Both the position numbers and the translations under genes were made by a program. DNA of 64,000 bases from Oceanimonas sp. GK1 (GTDB lineage: Bacteria; Pseudomonadota; Gammaproteobacteria; Enterobacterales; Aeromonadaceae). Every line of letters starts with the position of its first letter. Positions within the stretch are counted from its first letter, which is position 1. The stretch lies in contig NC_016745.1 of assembly GCF_000243075.1 (NCBI RefSeq), positions 3,303,001-3,367,000 on the forward strand, in the 5' to 3' direction. This document shows positions 20,023-28,318 of the stretch, one piece after another. Below the pieces are notes generated by a model. That model was given only the letters and a program-made list of their open reading frames with translations, did not search any database and was not told where the DNA came from.

Positions 20023-20908
20023 GGTCAAACTGGTGGAGATGGGCCCCCGGGATGGTCTGCAAAACGAGCCCATGCCGGTGCCCACCTCAACCAAAATCGA
20101 GCTGGTGGAACGGCTGGCGGAGTGCGGCCTCACTCACATTGAGGCGGCCAGCTTTGTGTCGCCCAAATGGGTGCCGCAAATGGCCGACGGCGCCGAGGTA
20201 CTCCAAGGCCTTCGCCGCCGCGACGGTGTGGTGTATTCGGCACTCACCCCCAACCTGCAGGGGCTGCAGGCAGCGCTCGCCGCCGGCGCCGATGAAGTGG
20301 CGGTGTTTACCGCCGCCTCGGAAAGCTTTTGCCAGAGGAACATCAACTGCTCGGTGGTGGAAAGCCTTGAACGCTTCACCCCCGTACTGCAACGGGCTCA
20401 TGAACACGGAGTACGGGTACGGGGCTATGTGTCCACCGTGCTGGGCTGCCCCTATGAAGGGCACATTGCCCCCGCCGCCGTGGCCCGGGTCGCCGGCGCG
20501 CTCTATCGGCTGGGCTGTGATGAAATCTCCCTGGGCGACACCATTGGTACCGGCACCCCGAAAAAGGCCATCGCCATGCTGTCGGCGGTGCGCCAGGAGG
20601 TGCCCCTGGTGCGGCTGGCGGCCCATTTTCACGATACCTACGGCCAGGCCCTGGCCAACCTGTATGCGGTGCTGGAGCAGGGCCTGCGTATTATCGACAG
20701 CTCGGTGGCGGGCCTCGGCGGCTGCCCCTATGCCAAAGGCGCCACCGGCAACGTGGCAACCGAAGACGTGGTCTATCTGCTGCACGGCCTGGGCCTGGAC
20801 ACCGGCGTGGATCTCGACCGGCTGGTCGCCACCGGTCGCTGGATAAGCCGACAGCTGGGCCGGGAGAACGGCTCCAAGGTGGGCCGAGCATGGAACGACC
20901 AAAGCTGA
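20015..20908 (+). CDS. liuE: Hydroxymethylglutaryl-CoA lyase
   Basis: 297 residues. It cleaves HMG-CoA to acetoacetate and acetyl-CoA, finishing leucine degradation. It begins MDRVKLVEMGPRDGLQNEP, has FTAASESFCQRNINCS and the metal-binding HFHDTYGQALANLY, and ends with the signature GLGGCPYAKGATGNVATEDVVYLLHGLG containing the catalytic cysteine. The frame extends 12 codons farther upstream, but the family N-terminus fits the ATG at 20015, which overlaps the liuD stop by eight bases. No acetoacetate-CoA transferase gene follows. Confidence 0.96.
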   Translation: MDRVKLVEMGPRDGLQNEPMPVPTSTKIELVERLAECGLTHIEAASFVSPKWVPQMADGAEVLQGLRRRDGVVYSALTPNLQGLQAALAAGADEVAVFTAASESFCQRNINCSVVESLERFTPVLQRAHEHGVRVRGYVSTVLGCPYEGHIAPAAVARVAGALYRLGCDEISLGDTIGTGTPKKAIAMLSAVRQEVPLVRLAAHFHDTYGQALANLYAVLEQGLRIIDSSVAGLGGCPYAKGATGNVATEDVVYLLHGLGLDTGVDLDRLVATGRWISRQLGRENGSKVGRAWNDQS

Positions 20909-20947
20909 AAGCCCGGATTGTCGTTTGCTGTACCGCGCACTTTCGTC

Positions 20948-21050
20948 GGACAAAGCGCACTGCTTCCCCCGCACGCTGTAAATACATCCCTATACGCTCC
21001 ATCGCGCCATCCCTGGCGCGAAGGGCACGGCGAAGCAGACACCCTTTGCC
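20948..21050 (-). repeat. Composite dispersed repeat copy B, module 2 (diverged)
   Basis: Same order as copy A: GACAAAGCGCACTGCTT, a central CGCGCCATCCCTGGCGCG hairpin, then CACGGCGAAGCAGACACCC. The outer stem is less perfect than in copies A and E. Confidence 0.65.
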
Positions 21051-21111
21051 CTCCTTGGAACACTCTGAGCCGACTGACAGCATGCAGACAACGCCGAGGT
21101 TACCCGAAGCA

Positions 21112-21292
21112 GCAGTGGGGATTGCCGTAGCCGACCATAAAATGCCATATATGGCATTTTCGAGCGTACATGGGGCGAGCTTGCTCGCCGTGACGAAGTA
21201 AAAAAGCCTGACCGAACATTAAATATGTTCGCAGCAGACTTTTTTAGTGAGTGGCCTGCAGCGAAGCGTGTCGGCGGAGTGCAACCGCACTG
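21112..21292 (-). repeat. Composite dispersed repeat copy B, module 1 with an 80-base insertion
   Basis: Bounded by GCAGTGGGG (21112) and CCGCACTG (21292). The arms differ from copies A and C (CAGCAGGG) but still pair with each other. The right half is expanded by about 80 bases. These carry GGCGAGCTTGCTCGCC and the terminator hairpin at 21200-21245. Confidence 0.65.
21200..21245 (+). terminator. Hairpin with A tract before and T tract after, downstream of liuE
   Basis: CGAACAT (21213-21219) pairs with ATGTTCG (21225-21231). The flanks AAAAAAG and CTTTTTT also pair, so it could stop transcription in both directions. It lies 290 bases after liuE, inside repeat copy B. Confidence 0.55.
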
Positions 21293-21390
21293 ATGCTTCG
21301 CATTGCGTCCTCTTTGGCGACTTGTGACTAAGAGGCAGACCGTAAGCTGTAAGTATCCAATCCCAGTCCCGACGCCCCAATTCCTAAACG

Positions 21391-21417
21391 AAAAAAGGGA
21401 GCCGAAGCTCCCTTTTT
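21391..21417 (-). terminator. Intrinsic terminator of mdh
   Basis: GGGAGC-CGAA-GCTCCC stem-loop (21397-21412) flanked by A and T runs, 20 bases past the mdh stop. Symmetrical, so it can also stop rightward transcription. Confidence 0.85.
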
Positions 21418-21436
21418 AGTGTTTAACTCGCAAACC

Positions 21437-22375
21437 TTACTGGTTAACGAACTCCACACCTTTCTGAATGTCGCCACGCAGGGTTTCCAGCATGCCGTCC
21501 ATGGCGGCCTGCTCGAAAGCACTGACTTCGCCGTAGGGCAGCACTTTTTCCACGCCGTTCTTGCCGAGCAGTACCGGCTGGGCGAAGAACTGGGCGTGCT
21601 CGCTGCCGCCGTCCACATAGGTGCACTCAACCACGTTGGCTTCGCCTTGCATGGCTTTCACCAGAGACAGGGCGAAACGGCAGGCGGCCTGGCCCATGGA
21701 CAGGGTGGCGGAGCCGCCACCGGCCTTGGCTTCCACCACTTCGGTGCCGGCATTCTGAATACGGTAGGTCAGCTTCTCGATTTCCTCGTCGGAGAAGGAA
21801 GCGCCTTCCACCTGGGACAGCAGCGGCAGAATGGTCACGCCGCTGTGGCCACCAATCACCGGCACCTTGACGTCGGCCACGTTCAGACCCTTGGCTTCGG
21901 CCACAAAAGTCTCGGCACGGATCACGTCGAGGGTAGTGATGCCGAACAGCTTGTTCTTGTCGTACACACCGGCCTTTTTCAGGACTTCGGCGGCGATCGG
22001 CACAGTGGTGTTCACCGGGTTGGTAATGATGCCGATGCAGGCCTGGGGGCAGGCGGCGGCGGCTTTCTCGATCAGGTTCTTGACGATGCCGGCGTTCACG
22101 TTGAACAGATCGGCACGGTCCATGCCCGGCTTGCGGGCCACACCGGCGGAGATCAGCACAATGTCGGCACCGGTCAGGGCCGGAGTGGGGTCTTCACCGC
22201 CAAAACCCACTACGTTGACCGCAGTCGGGATGTGGCTCAGATCGGCAGCAACACCGGGAGTAACGGGAGCGATATCGTACAGGCTCAGTTCAGAGCCGGC
22301 GGGCAGATTGTTCTTCAACAGCAGGGCGAGAGCCTGACCGATACCACCGGCAGCTCCGAGTACGGCAACTTTCAT
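21437..22375 (-). CDS. mdh: Malate dehydrogenase
   Basis: 312 residues, identical in length to the E. coli enzyme. It interconverts malate and oxaloacetate with NAD in the TCA cycle. [20 protein letters not shown] is the Rossmann motif. [17 protein letters not shown] and [12 protein letters not shown] carry substrate-binding arginine and asparagine. [13 protein letters not shown] has the catalytic histidine near 177. It is transcribed alone leftward to a good terminator. In many relatives mdh lies directly beside argR; here the artPJQM genes lie between them. Confidence 0.98.
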   Translation of the reverse strand: MKVAVLGAAGGIGQALALLLKNNLPAGSELSLYDIAPVTPGVAADLSHIPTAVNVVGFGGEDPTPALTGADIVLISAGVARKPGMDRADLFNVNAGIVKNLIEKAAAACPQACIGIITNPVNTTVPIAAEVLKKAGVYDKNKLFGITTLDVIRAETFVAEAKGLNVADVKVPVIGGHSGVTILPLLSQVEGASFSDEEIEKLTYRIQNAGTEVVEAKAGGGSATLSMGQAACRFALSLVKAMQGEANVVECTYVDGGSEHAQFFAQPVLLGKNGVEKVLPYGEVSAFEQAAMDGMLETLRGDIQKGVEFVNQ

Positions 22376-22535
22376 AACTGAACTCCGTTTATTATTGAAT
22401 AGTTATACGTTTCCTGGGCCTTAGCAAAATAGCGAAACCGCCGTTCAAACACAATGCCCAGGCCTATCAAATGTCATGGTTCTGTGAGCCAACGCAGTGC
22501 GAAACAACAGCGCGGTTGCACTGCGCCGGCACGTT

Positions 22536-23213
22536 TTATCCCTGCTGCTGGAACGCCAGCGCGCGCCGTTCCAGCAGACGGAACAGCCAGGTCAGCAGGC
22601 TGTTCATCAACAGGTAAATGGCCCCCGCCACCCCGAACACCGTCAGGGTGTCGTAGGTCTGGCCGTTGATGCGCTGGGCCAGGCCCATGATGTCCATAAT
22701 GGAAATGGTGCTGGCCAGGGAACTGCCCTTGAGCACCAGCACCACCTCGTTGGAATAGGCCGGGATCACCCGGCGCATGGCGTGGCGCAACTTCACGTTC
22801 AGGGTCTGCCATTCGCTCATGCCGAGCGCCCGGCAGGCCAGGGTTTCTCCTCTCGGCACCCCATCCAGGGCGCCCTTGAACAGCCGGCAGGTATAGGCTC
22901 CGGCGTTCATGCCCAGGGCCAGAATGGCACAGAACAGGGGTTCACGCAGATACTGCCAGGCCCAGCTCTGCTTGATCCAGTCAAACTGGGCCGGGCCGTA
23001 GTAGATCAGAAAGATCTGCACCAGCAGGGGGGTACCGGTGATCAGCAGCAGGTAGCCTTCCGCCAGCCAGTTCAGCACCGGCACCCGCTTGTCCAGGATC
23101 CAGGTGAGCAGCAAGGCGATCAACAGCCCCAGCAGCAGGCCGGAGGCGGTGATCAGCAAGGTGATCTGCAGCCCTTCCAGCAGAGCCAGCGAATACTCGA
23201 TTACTTTAGTCAT
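22536..23213 (-). CDS. artM: Arginine ABC transporter, permease ArtM
   Basis: 225 residues with about five membrane segments of the amino-acid (HisMQ/ArtMQ) permease type. It has the EAA-loop region [40 protein letters not shown], which docks to the ATPase. It probably pairs with ArtQ in the inner membrane. It is the last gene of artPJQM; its start overlaps the artQ stop by eight bases. Substrate is inferred from the adjoining argR and the ARG-box-like sites before artP. Confidence 0.93.
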   Translation of the reverse strand: MTKVIEYSLALLEGLQITLLITASGLLLGLLIALLLTWILDKRVPVLNWLAEGYLLLITGTPLLVQIFLIYYGPAQFDWIKQSWAWQYLREPLFCAILALGMNAGAYTCRLFKGALDGVPRGETLACRALGMSEWQTLNVKLRHAMRRVIPAYSNEVVLVLKGSSLASTISIMDIMGLAQRINGQTYDTLTVFGVAGAIYLLMNSLLTWLFRLLERRALAFQQQG

Positions 23214-23850
23214 AACGGGTGACCCTCGCCTGCAACCGTTTCAGGCCCTGCTGGCTAACCAGGGTAATGGCCAGGTAAATCAGCGCCGCCAGGGCGTACC
23301 AGGTAAAGGGCTCATAGGTGCTGGCCGCCGCCGACTTGGCCTGGTGCATCAGGTCGTGCACGCCAATCAGCGACACCAGGGCGGTATCCTTCAGTAAGAC
23401 CAGCCACTGGTTGCTCAGCCCCGGCAGGGCGTGGCGCCAGGTTTGCGGCAGCACGATGTGAAAGAAGGTGTACAGGGGCGGCAGTCCCAGTGCTTGGGCC
23501 GCCTGGCGCTGCCCGCGGGACACGGCGTTGAGCGCGCCGCGCAGGGTCTGGGCGGCATAGGCGGCAAACAGCAGCGACAACGCGGTCACCCCGCACCAGA
23601 AGGGGCTGAACTCAATGTATTCGCCGGTCAGCAGAAACAGCAGATGGGTGGAGCCGAAATAGATAAAGAACACCACCAGGATTTCCGGCAGGCCGCGCAG
23701 CACTGTGGTGAACGCCGCCGGCAGCCGAAGCAGCCGCCAGCGACTCATTTCGGCACCGCACAGCAACACGGCCAGCACCATGCCCACCGCCAGCGAGACC
23801 AATGCCAGCCCCAAGGTCATGAGGCCGGCATTCAACAGGTGCGTCATCAT
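23206..23850 (-). CDS. artQ: Arginine ABC transporter, permease ArtQ
   Basis: 214 residues, inner-membrane permease of the polar amino acid family. It has an EAA-loop [45 protein letters not shown] at about residues 115-160 (shown here by its key parts QALGLP and LKDTALVS). The ATG overlaps the artJ stop by one base. Partner of ArtM. Confidence 0.93.
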   Translation of the reverse strand: MMTHLLNAGLMTLGLALVSLAVGMVLAVLLCGAEMSRWRLLRLPAAFTTVLRGLPEILVVFFIYFGSTHLLFLLTGEYIEFSPFWCGVTALSLLFAAYAAQTLRGALNAVSRGQRQAAQALGLPPLYTFFHIVLPQTWRHALPGLSNQWLVLLKDTALVSLIGVHDLMHQAKSAAASTYEPFTWYALAALIYLAITLVSQQGLKRLQARVTRYD

Positions 23851-24590
23851 CAGTGGGGAAAGTACTTGCCGTAAAGACGGTCGTAGGTGCCGTTGGCCTT
23901 GAGCTCGGCCAGGCCCTGATTGAGCTTGTCGAGCAGTTCCTGGTTGCCCTTGGTCACGGCAATGCCAAAGCCGGTGCCGAAGTAGTTATCATCGGTCACC
24001 GCCTCGCCCACCACCTCGAATCCGTCGGACTTGGCCAGCCAGTCGCCCACCACGGCGGTGTCGGCAAACACGGCTTCAATACGGCCGTTGGTCAGATCCA
24101 GCAGGGCGTCCTGCACACTCTGGTAGGAGCGCGGCTCCAGGCCTTCGCCTTCCAGCTTGTCCTGAATGTACTTCTGGTGGGAAGTGCCGTTCTGCACGCC
24201 CACGGTCTGGCCCTTGAGGCCGTCGATGGCGCTGAACTTGCCATTGGGCGCCACAAACACCGCGGAGTTTTCATAGTAAATGTCACTGAAGTCCACCTGT
24301 TCGGCGCGCTCGGGGGTAATGTCCATGGCGGCAATGGCGGCATGGTAACGCTTGAACTTGAGGCTGGGGATCAGGCTGTCGAAGGCCTGGTTGTGAAAGC
24401 TGCACTCCAGCGCCGCCACCTCGCACAGGGCCTTGGCCAGATCGATGTCAAAGCCCTGCATTTCGTTGTTGTCGTCAACGAATTCAAAGGGAGGATAGGC
24501 GGCGTTGGTGACGAACTTCACTTCGTCGGCCTGGGCGGCGGCGCTGCCGGCGGCGGCCAGCAGGGCCAGGGACAACAGGGTCTTTTTCAT
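23850..24590 (-). CDS. artJ: Periplasmic arginine-binding protein of the Art transporter
   Basis: 246 residues from the ATG at 24590, starting [20 protein letters not shown], a clear Sec signal peptide with probable cleavage near residue 19-20. Mature features of the SBP family 3 fold: [28 protein letters not shown] and [22 protein letters not shown]. An upstream TTG at 24608 would add six residues, but AAGGA is correctly spaced for 24590. It sits between artP and artQ as in other gammaproteobacteria. Arginine specificity is inferred from context; lysine, ornithine or histidine are alternatives. Confidence 0.92.
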   Translation of the reverse strand: MKKTLLSLALLAAAGSAAAQADEVKFVTNAAYPPFEFVDDNNEMQGFDIDLAKALCEVAALECSFHNQAFDSLIPSLKFKRYHAAIAAMDITPERAEQVDFSDIYYENSAVFVAPNGKFSAIDGLKGQTVGVQNGTSHQKYIQDKLEGEGLEPRSYQSVQDALLDLTNGRIEAVFADTAVVGDWLAKSDGFEVVGEAVTDDNYFGTGFGIAVTKGNQELLDKLNQGLAELKANGTYDRLYGKYFPH

Positions 24591-24604
24591 GGTCGAGTCC
24601 TTTA

Positions 24605-25342
24605 TCAATGAGTCAGAAATTCCGCCAGACGCTGGGTCTGGGGGTGGTCAAACAGGGAGGCATCACCGTACTCCACCAGCTTGCCCTGCTCCAGGTAGGC
24701 CACTCTGGTGGCCACCCGGCGGGCAAAATTCACTTCGTGGGTCACGATCACCTGAGTGATGCCGGTTTTGCCCAGTTGCCGAATGATCTCCGCCACTTCC
24801 TTGGTGATCTCCGGATCCAGGGCCGCCGTGGGCTCGTCAAACAACAGCACCTCGGGGTTCATCATCAGCGCCCGGGCAATGGCCACCCGCTGCTGCTGGC
24901 CGCCGGACAGGGATCCGGGCCAGGCCTGGCGCTTGTCCGCCAGCTTGAGCTGGGCCAGCAGCTGGCCGGCCTTGTCCTGGGCCTCGGCCTTGTCCATGCC
25001 CAGTACCTTGAGCGGCGCTTCCAGCAGGTTTTGCTCCACCGTCAGGTGGGGCCACAGGTGGTATTGCTGAAACACCATGCCCACCTTGCGGCGCAGGGCT
25101 TGAGCCCGCTTCGGCAGCCGGCCGTTGTTGTCGGCGGGAAAGCTGAATTGCTCACCGGCGATGGCTAGCTGGCCGGAATCCGGAATATCCAGCAGGTTCA
25201 TCAGCCTGAGCAAAGAACTTTTTCCTGCACCGCTTGGGCCAAGCAGCACTAATGTCTCTCCGGCATCGCATTGCAGCGAAACCTGGCTTAAAATTTCCTG
25301 ACCGAACCAGGACTTGCTTATGCCGCTGAATTCTATGCCCAT
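24605..25342 (-). CDS. artP: Arginine ABC transporter, ATP-binding protein ArtP
   Basis: 245 residues. Walker A is GPSGAGKSS near 35-43, the signature [16 protein letters not shown] near 140, and Walker [15 protein letters not shown] near 160. The Q-loop region [24 protein letters not shown] is typical of amino acid importers (ArtP/GlnQ/HisP). It energises ArtQM uptake. First gene of artPJQM and divergent from argR, sharing the control region with the TTGCAT...ATGCAA palindromes. Confidence 0.95.
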   Translation of the reverse strand: MGIEFSGISKSWFGQEILSQVSLQCDAGETLVLLGPSGAGKSSLLRLMNLLDIPDSGQLAIAGEQFSFPADNNGRLPKRAQALRRKVGMVFQQYHLWPHLTVEQNLLEAPLKVLGMDKAEAQDKAGQLLAQLKLADKRQAWPGSLSGGQQQRVAIARALMMNPEVLLFDEPTAALDPEITKEVAEIIRQLGKTGITQVIVTHEVNFARRVATRVAYLEQGKLVEYGDASLFDHPQTQRLAEFLTH

Positions 25343-25387
25343 GCGCTATGTTCACTTCATCTGTCAGAGTCTTTGGCTGATTTTATT

Positions 25388-25430
25388 TTGCATTATTGTT
25401 AATGCAAGCTAATTTTGCATCTTTATGCAA
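25388..25430. promoter_or_regulatory. Two ARG-box-like palindromes between artP and argR
   Basis: TTGCATTATTGTTAATGCAA (25388-25407) is a palindrome with eight-base arms. TTGCAT-CTTT-ATGCAA (25415-25430) is a second with six-base arms. TTGCAT/ATGCAA half-sites occur in known ArgR operators, including that of E. coli argR. Centres are 25 bases apart; classical ARG-box pairs are 21 apart. This suits autoregulation of argR and arginine control of artPJQM. Confidence 0.78.
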
Positions 25431-25511
25431 GATAAATGACTATTCCTTGATAAAAAACCATGGCGGATAGACAATATGGCCCATTCACTCACGCTCGGTC
25501 GACTGCAAAAC

Positions 25512-25976
25512 ATGAACGAAAAACAGGAACAGCTGATCAAGGCGTTCAAGGCGCTGCTTAAAGAGGAGCGGTTCGGCTCCCAGGCGGAAATCGTCAATGC
25601 CCTGCAGGATCTGGGGTTTGAGAACATCAACCAGTCCAAGGTGTCGCGCATGCTGAGCAAGTTCGGCGCCGTGCGTACCCGCAACGCCAAGATGGAAATG
25701 GTGTACTGCCTGCCGGTGGAGCTGGGTGTGCCCACCAGCAGCAGCCAGCTCAAAAACCTGGTGCTGGATGTGGGCCACAACAGCGCGCTGATCGTGATCC
25801 ATACCAGCCCCGGCGCGGCCCAGCTAATTGCCCGCATGCTCGACTCCCTGGGCCGGGCCGAAGGCATTCTCGGTACCATTGCCGGCGACGACACCATCTT
25901 TATTACCCCCACCAAGGAAACCCCCATCGAGGAGCTGTACCAGAGCGTACTGGAACTGTTCGAGCAATACGTATAA
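25512..25976 (+). CDS. argR: Arginine repressor ArgR
   Basis: 154 residues from the ATG at 25512. The N-terminal winged helix contains [29 protein letters not shown] and [31 protein letters not shown]. The C-terminal hexamerisation and arginine-binding domain has [18 protein letters not shown] and [11 protein letters not shown] with the two aspartates that contact arginine. An earlier in-frame ATG at 25476 would add 12 residues not found in the E. coli protein, so the later start is preferred, although neither has a strong ribosome-binding site. It represses arginine synthesis and transport genes, and probably itself. Confidence 0.95.
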   Translation: MNEKQEQLIKAFKALLKEERFGSQAEIVNALQDLGFENINQSKVSRMLSKFGAVRTRNAKMEMVYCLPVELGVPTSSSQLKNLVLDVGHNSALIVIHTSPGAAQLIARMLDSLGRAEGILGTIAGDDTIFITPTKETPIEELYQSVLELFEQYV

Positions 25977-25978
25977 AT

Positions 25979-26034
25979 CCCGGGACTGGTGATCCGGGAC
26001 TGGGGATTAGATTCCAGTCCCCGGTCCCTGCTCC
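25979..26034. terminator. Hairpin of GGGACTGG-type arms between convergent argR and peroxidase genes
   Basis: CCGGGACTGG near 25995 is complementary to CCAGTCCCCGG near 26013-26023, with one bulge. There is no T run, so termination is uncertain. The arms share the GGGACTGG motif with the heptamer arrays at 27038 and 47263. Confidence 0.45.
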
Positions 26035-26946
26035 CTAGTCCCCGCTTGTTTCCAGCCATTCTTCCGACGGCGCAAAAAACGCCGCCCCGGTTTCCGGGCG
26101 CGTGTACAGCGTCAGGTGATCAAAGTGCCCTTCGCCGTCTCCCCGGTACATGCTTTCCAGCATGCGGGTAAAGTGCCGGGGCGTGTGGCAACAGGAAATA
26201 AACACCAGCCCCTGCTCGGTGGCACTGCCCCAGGGCATGCTCTGACGCAGAATCTCCAGGCTGTTGCCGGCGTCGTCCTTCAGGCTGGTGCGCCTGGTAT
26301 GGGCGGTCAGTGGCTTGTCGGCGGAAGCGTACTCGATATTGTCGGCCTTGGTACGGCCGTACACGTCCTCCTGCTCTTTCACGGCCAGCCGCTGCCAGCG
26401 GGTCATGCGGTGGTGAAAGCGCTGCACATGCACATAGCTGCCGCCGGCAAAGGGACCATCGGCCACCAGCGCCACCTCGGCCCTGTGCTCCCCTTGCGGG
26501 TTTTCGGTGCCGTCCACAAAACCGGTCATGTCGCGGCAATCGAGATAGCGAAAGCCCTGGCGTTCGTCCTTCAGCTCCGCCAGATTAGCCAGCAACGCCA
26601 TGACCTTCTGTACCGCAATCCAGGCCACATCGAGACGGTCGGCGCGCAGCTGAAAAAACAGATCAAAGGGAGTGGCCGGTGCCGAACGTTCCCCTTCCCC
26701 CTGGGCCGGAAAAGCAGTCAGCTCCTTCGGCCGCCCTTGGGGATAGAGCTCGTCCCACGCCTCATTGCCGATGGCCGCCAGGCCGGAGAAAGCGGCGTCA
26801 GGATAGCTTGCGCTCAGCTCTCGCCACAGCCAGGGAATGGCCCGCAGCCGCTCCCGCACCTCGGCCTGACGACCGGGCAGGATATTGAAAAACAGGTAAT
26901 AAGCGTGAAGATTGGGTTCGGCGCAAACGCCGGCTTGTGCTGTCAT
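26035..26946 (-). CDS. Dyp-type peroxidase, YfeX-like
   Basis: 303 residues from the ATG at 26946. A second ATG five codons upstream (26961) is possible, but GGAAGAG is better placed for 26946. The haem peroxidase signature GFVDGTENPQGEHR carries the catalytic aspartate. The proximal haem histidine is in HVQRFHHRMTRWQRL, GRTKADN follows, and FISCCHTPRHFTRMLESMYRGDG is typical of the C-terminal ferredoxin-like repeat. The overall pattern matches E. coli YfeX, a cytoplasmic porphyrinogen or dye peroxidase. No encapsulin gene or Tat signal is present. It stands alone between repeats. Confidence 0.92.
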   Translation of the reverse strand: MTAQAGVCAEPNLHAYYLFFNILPGRQAEVRERLRAIPWLWRELSASYPDAAFSGLAAIGNEAWDELYPQGRPKELTAFPAQGEGERSAPATPFDLFFQLRADRLDVAWIAVQKVMALLANLAELKDERQGFRYLDCRDMTGFVDGTENPQGEHRAEVALVADGPFAGGSYVHVQRFHHRMTRWQRLAVKEQEDVYGRTKADNIEYASADKPLTAHTRRTSLKDDAGNSLEILRQSMPWGSATEQGLVFISCCHTPRHFTRMLESMYRGDGEGHFDHLTLYTRPETGAAFFAPSEEWLETSGD

Positions 26947-27037
26947 GCTGTGCTCTTCCATTGCTTCGAAGGAGTCCAGTATAAGACGGCAGCTCAGGCG
27001 CTGTCAGCGATCCACAGCACCTTGTTGGAAACACCAT

Positions 27038-27121
27038 GGGGACTGGGGACTGGGGACTGGGGACTGGGGACTGGGGACTGGGGACTGGGGACTGGGGACT
27101 GGGGACTGGGGACTGGGGACT
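27038..27121. repeat. (GGGGACT)12 tandem array with G-quadruplex potential
   Basis: Twelve perfect seven-base units, followed by a partial GGGGA. Every four units give four G4 tracts separated by three-base ACT loops on the plus strand, a textbook quadruplex pattern. It lies upstream of the leftward peroxidase gene and next to a REP-like unit. Confidence 0.95.
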
Positions 27122-27130
27122 GGGGAAATG

Positions 27131-27220
27131 GTAGACACCACTTTAGTCGACGCAACGCCAGCGACCATATCGGAACCATCGCCTTGCTACACCGGCTCTA
27201 CCAGCTAAAGCGGCAGCTAC
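27131..27220. repeat. Inverted pair of REP-like units (left one degraded)
   Basis: The right unit, read on the minus strand, is GTAG + CTGCC-GCTTTAGCT-GGTAG hairpin with CTAC at 27217-27220. The left end GTAGACACCACTTTAGTCG at 27131 is a decayed unit in the opposite direction. It starts nine bases after the (GGGGACT)12 array. Confidence 0.65.
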
Positions 27221-27253
27221 AAGTCCCTGATCCCTGCTCCCCAGTCCCTGCTC

Positions 27254-28318
27254 TTAAGCCACTTCCCGCCGGCGCTCGCTTTGGTCGGGAAAAAAGGTCA
27301 GGGCATGGGCCGCCACCCTGACCTGTACCCTGGCCTGGGGCGGCAAGGGCTCATTGATGCTCACTTCCAGCAACAACCCCTGGCAGTCCACCTGGCAGCG
27401 GGTATGGGCACCGAGAAACTGCTGCTCCAGTACCCGGCCATTGCCCTGCTCGTCTTCGGTCAGCTGCAGCTGGCGCGGTCGCAGCAACAGCTGACCTTCA
27501 CTGCCGGGCTCGGCATTCAGGGCGGCCTGGCTCTCGATGGAGCCGATGGGCGTGACCAGGGTGTGGCTGTCGTGCACCGTGGCCGGCACATAGTTGCTCT
27601 GTCCGAGAAAGTCCGCCACAAAGGGGGTCTGCGGATGCTGGTAGAGGGTTTGCGGCCGCCCCACCTGCTCGATGTGACCGGCCCGGAACAGCGCCAGCTT
27701 GTCGGCAAAAGCAAAGGCTTCTTCCTTGCTGTGGGTCACGAAAATGGCGCTGATCCCCTGCTGCTTGAGCAGGCTGCGGATTTCGCCAATCAGGCGCATC
27801 CGTACCTGAGTATCGATATTGGAAAAGGGCTCATCCAGCAGCATCAGCTGGGGCCGGCAGATCAGCGCCCGGGCAATGGCCACCCGCTGCTGCTGGCCGC
27901 CGGACAGCTGGTGCGGATAGCGCTCGCCGAGGCCCGCCAGGTTCACCAGCTCCAGCACCTCCTCTACCCGGGCGTGAATCACCGCCTTGTTGCTTTCCTT
28001 GCTCTGCAGACCAAAGGCCACGTTCTGGGCCACATTAAGGTGGGGAAACAACGCATAATCCTGAAAGATCATGCCGATATTACGCTCTTCCGGCACCACC
28101 GCCAGGCCATGGCCATTCACCGGCCGGCCATTAATGGCAATGTCACCGCTCGCTACCGGCAACAGCCCGGCCACCGCCTTCAGCAGCGTGGTCTTGCCGC
28201 AGCCGCTGGCGCCCAGCAGACACATGATCTCGTTGTCTTCCACTTCCAGCGACAAGCCGTTCAGCACCGGTTTGCCGTTGTAACTGCAACAAATGTCGTG
28301 AATGGTCAGTGCCGCCAT
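27254..28318 (-). CDS. fbpC: Iron(III) ABC transporter, ATP-binding protein (FbpC-like)
   Basis: 354 residues from the ATG at 28318. The frame is open farther upstream but only in antisense to the permease 3' end. Walker A is [18 protein letters not shown], the signature [17 protein letters not shown], and Walker [26 protein letters not shown]-terminal regulatory extension of about 120 residues is typical of the Fbp/Pot family. It powers the FbpB permease. Its ATG overlaps the fbpB stop (TGATG). Confidence 0.93.
   Translation of the reverse strand: MAALTIHDICCSYNGKPVLNGLSLEVEDNEIMCLLGASGCGKTTLLKAVAGLLPVASGDIAINGRPVNGHGLAVVPEERNIGMIFQDYALFPHLNVAQNVAFGLQSKESNKAVIHARVEEVLELVNLAGLGERYPHQLSGGQQQRVAIARALICRPQLMLLDEPFSNIDTQVRMRLIGEIRSLLKQQGISAIFVTHSKEEAFAFADKLALFRAGHIEQVGRPQTLYQHPQTPFVADFLGQSNYVPATVHDSHTLVTPIGSIESQAALNAEPGSEGQLLLRPRQLQLTEDEQGNGRVLEQQFLGAHTRCQVDCQGLLLEVSINEPLPPQARVQVRVAAHALTFFPDQSERRREVA

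Larger units (their letters stand above)
20909..21436. other. 528-base gene-free gap between convergent liuE and mdh
   Basis: It holds composite repeat copy B (20948-21292), a hairpin terminator inside that copy, a CAGTCCC-type motif at 21363-21370 related to the (GGGGACT) arrays, and the mdh terminator. No reading frame with coding character was seen. Confidence 0.75.

Noticed and set aside
27038-27121. Heptamer array as a coding repeat (Pro-Ser-Gln or Leu-Gly-Thr-Gly-Asp-Trp repeats) or as a CRISPR array
   Set aside because: The unit is seven bases with no spacers, so it is not CRISPR. Seven is not a multiple of three, so translation repeats every 21 bases in any frame by necessity and gives no evidence of a protein.
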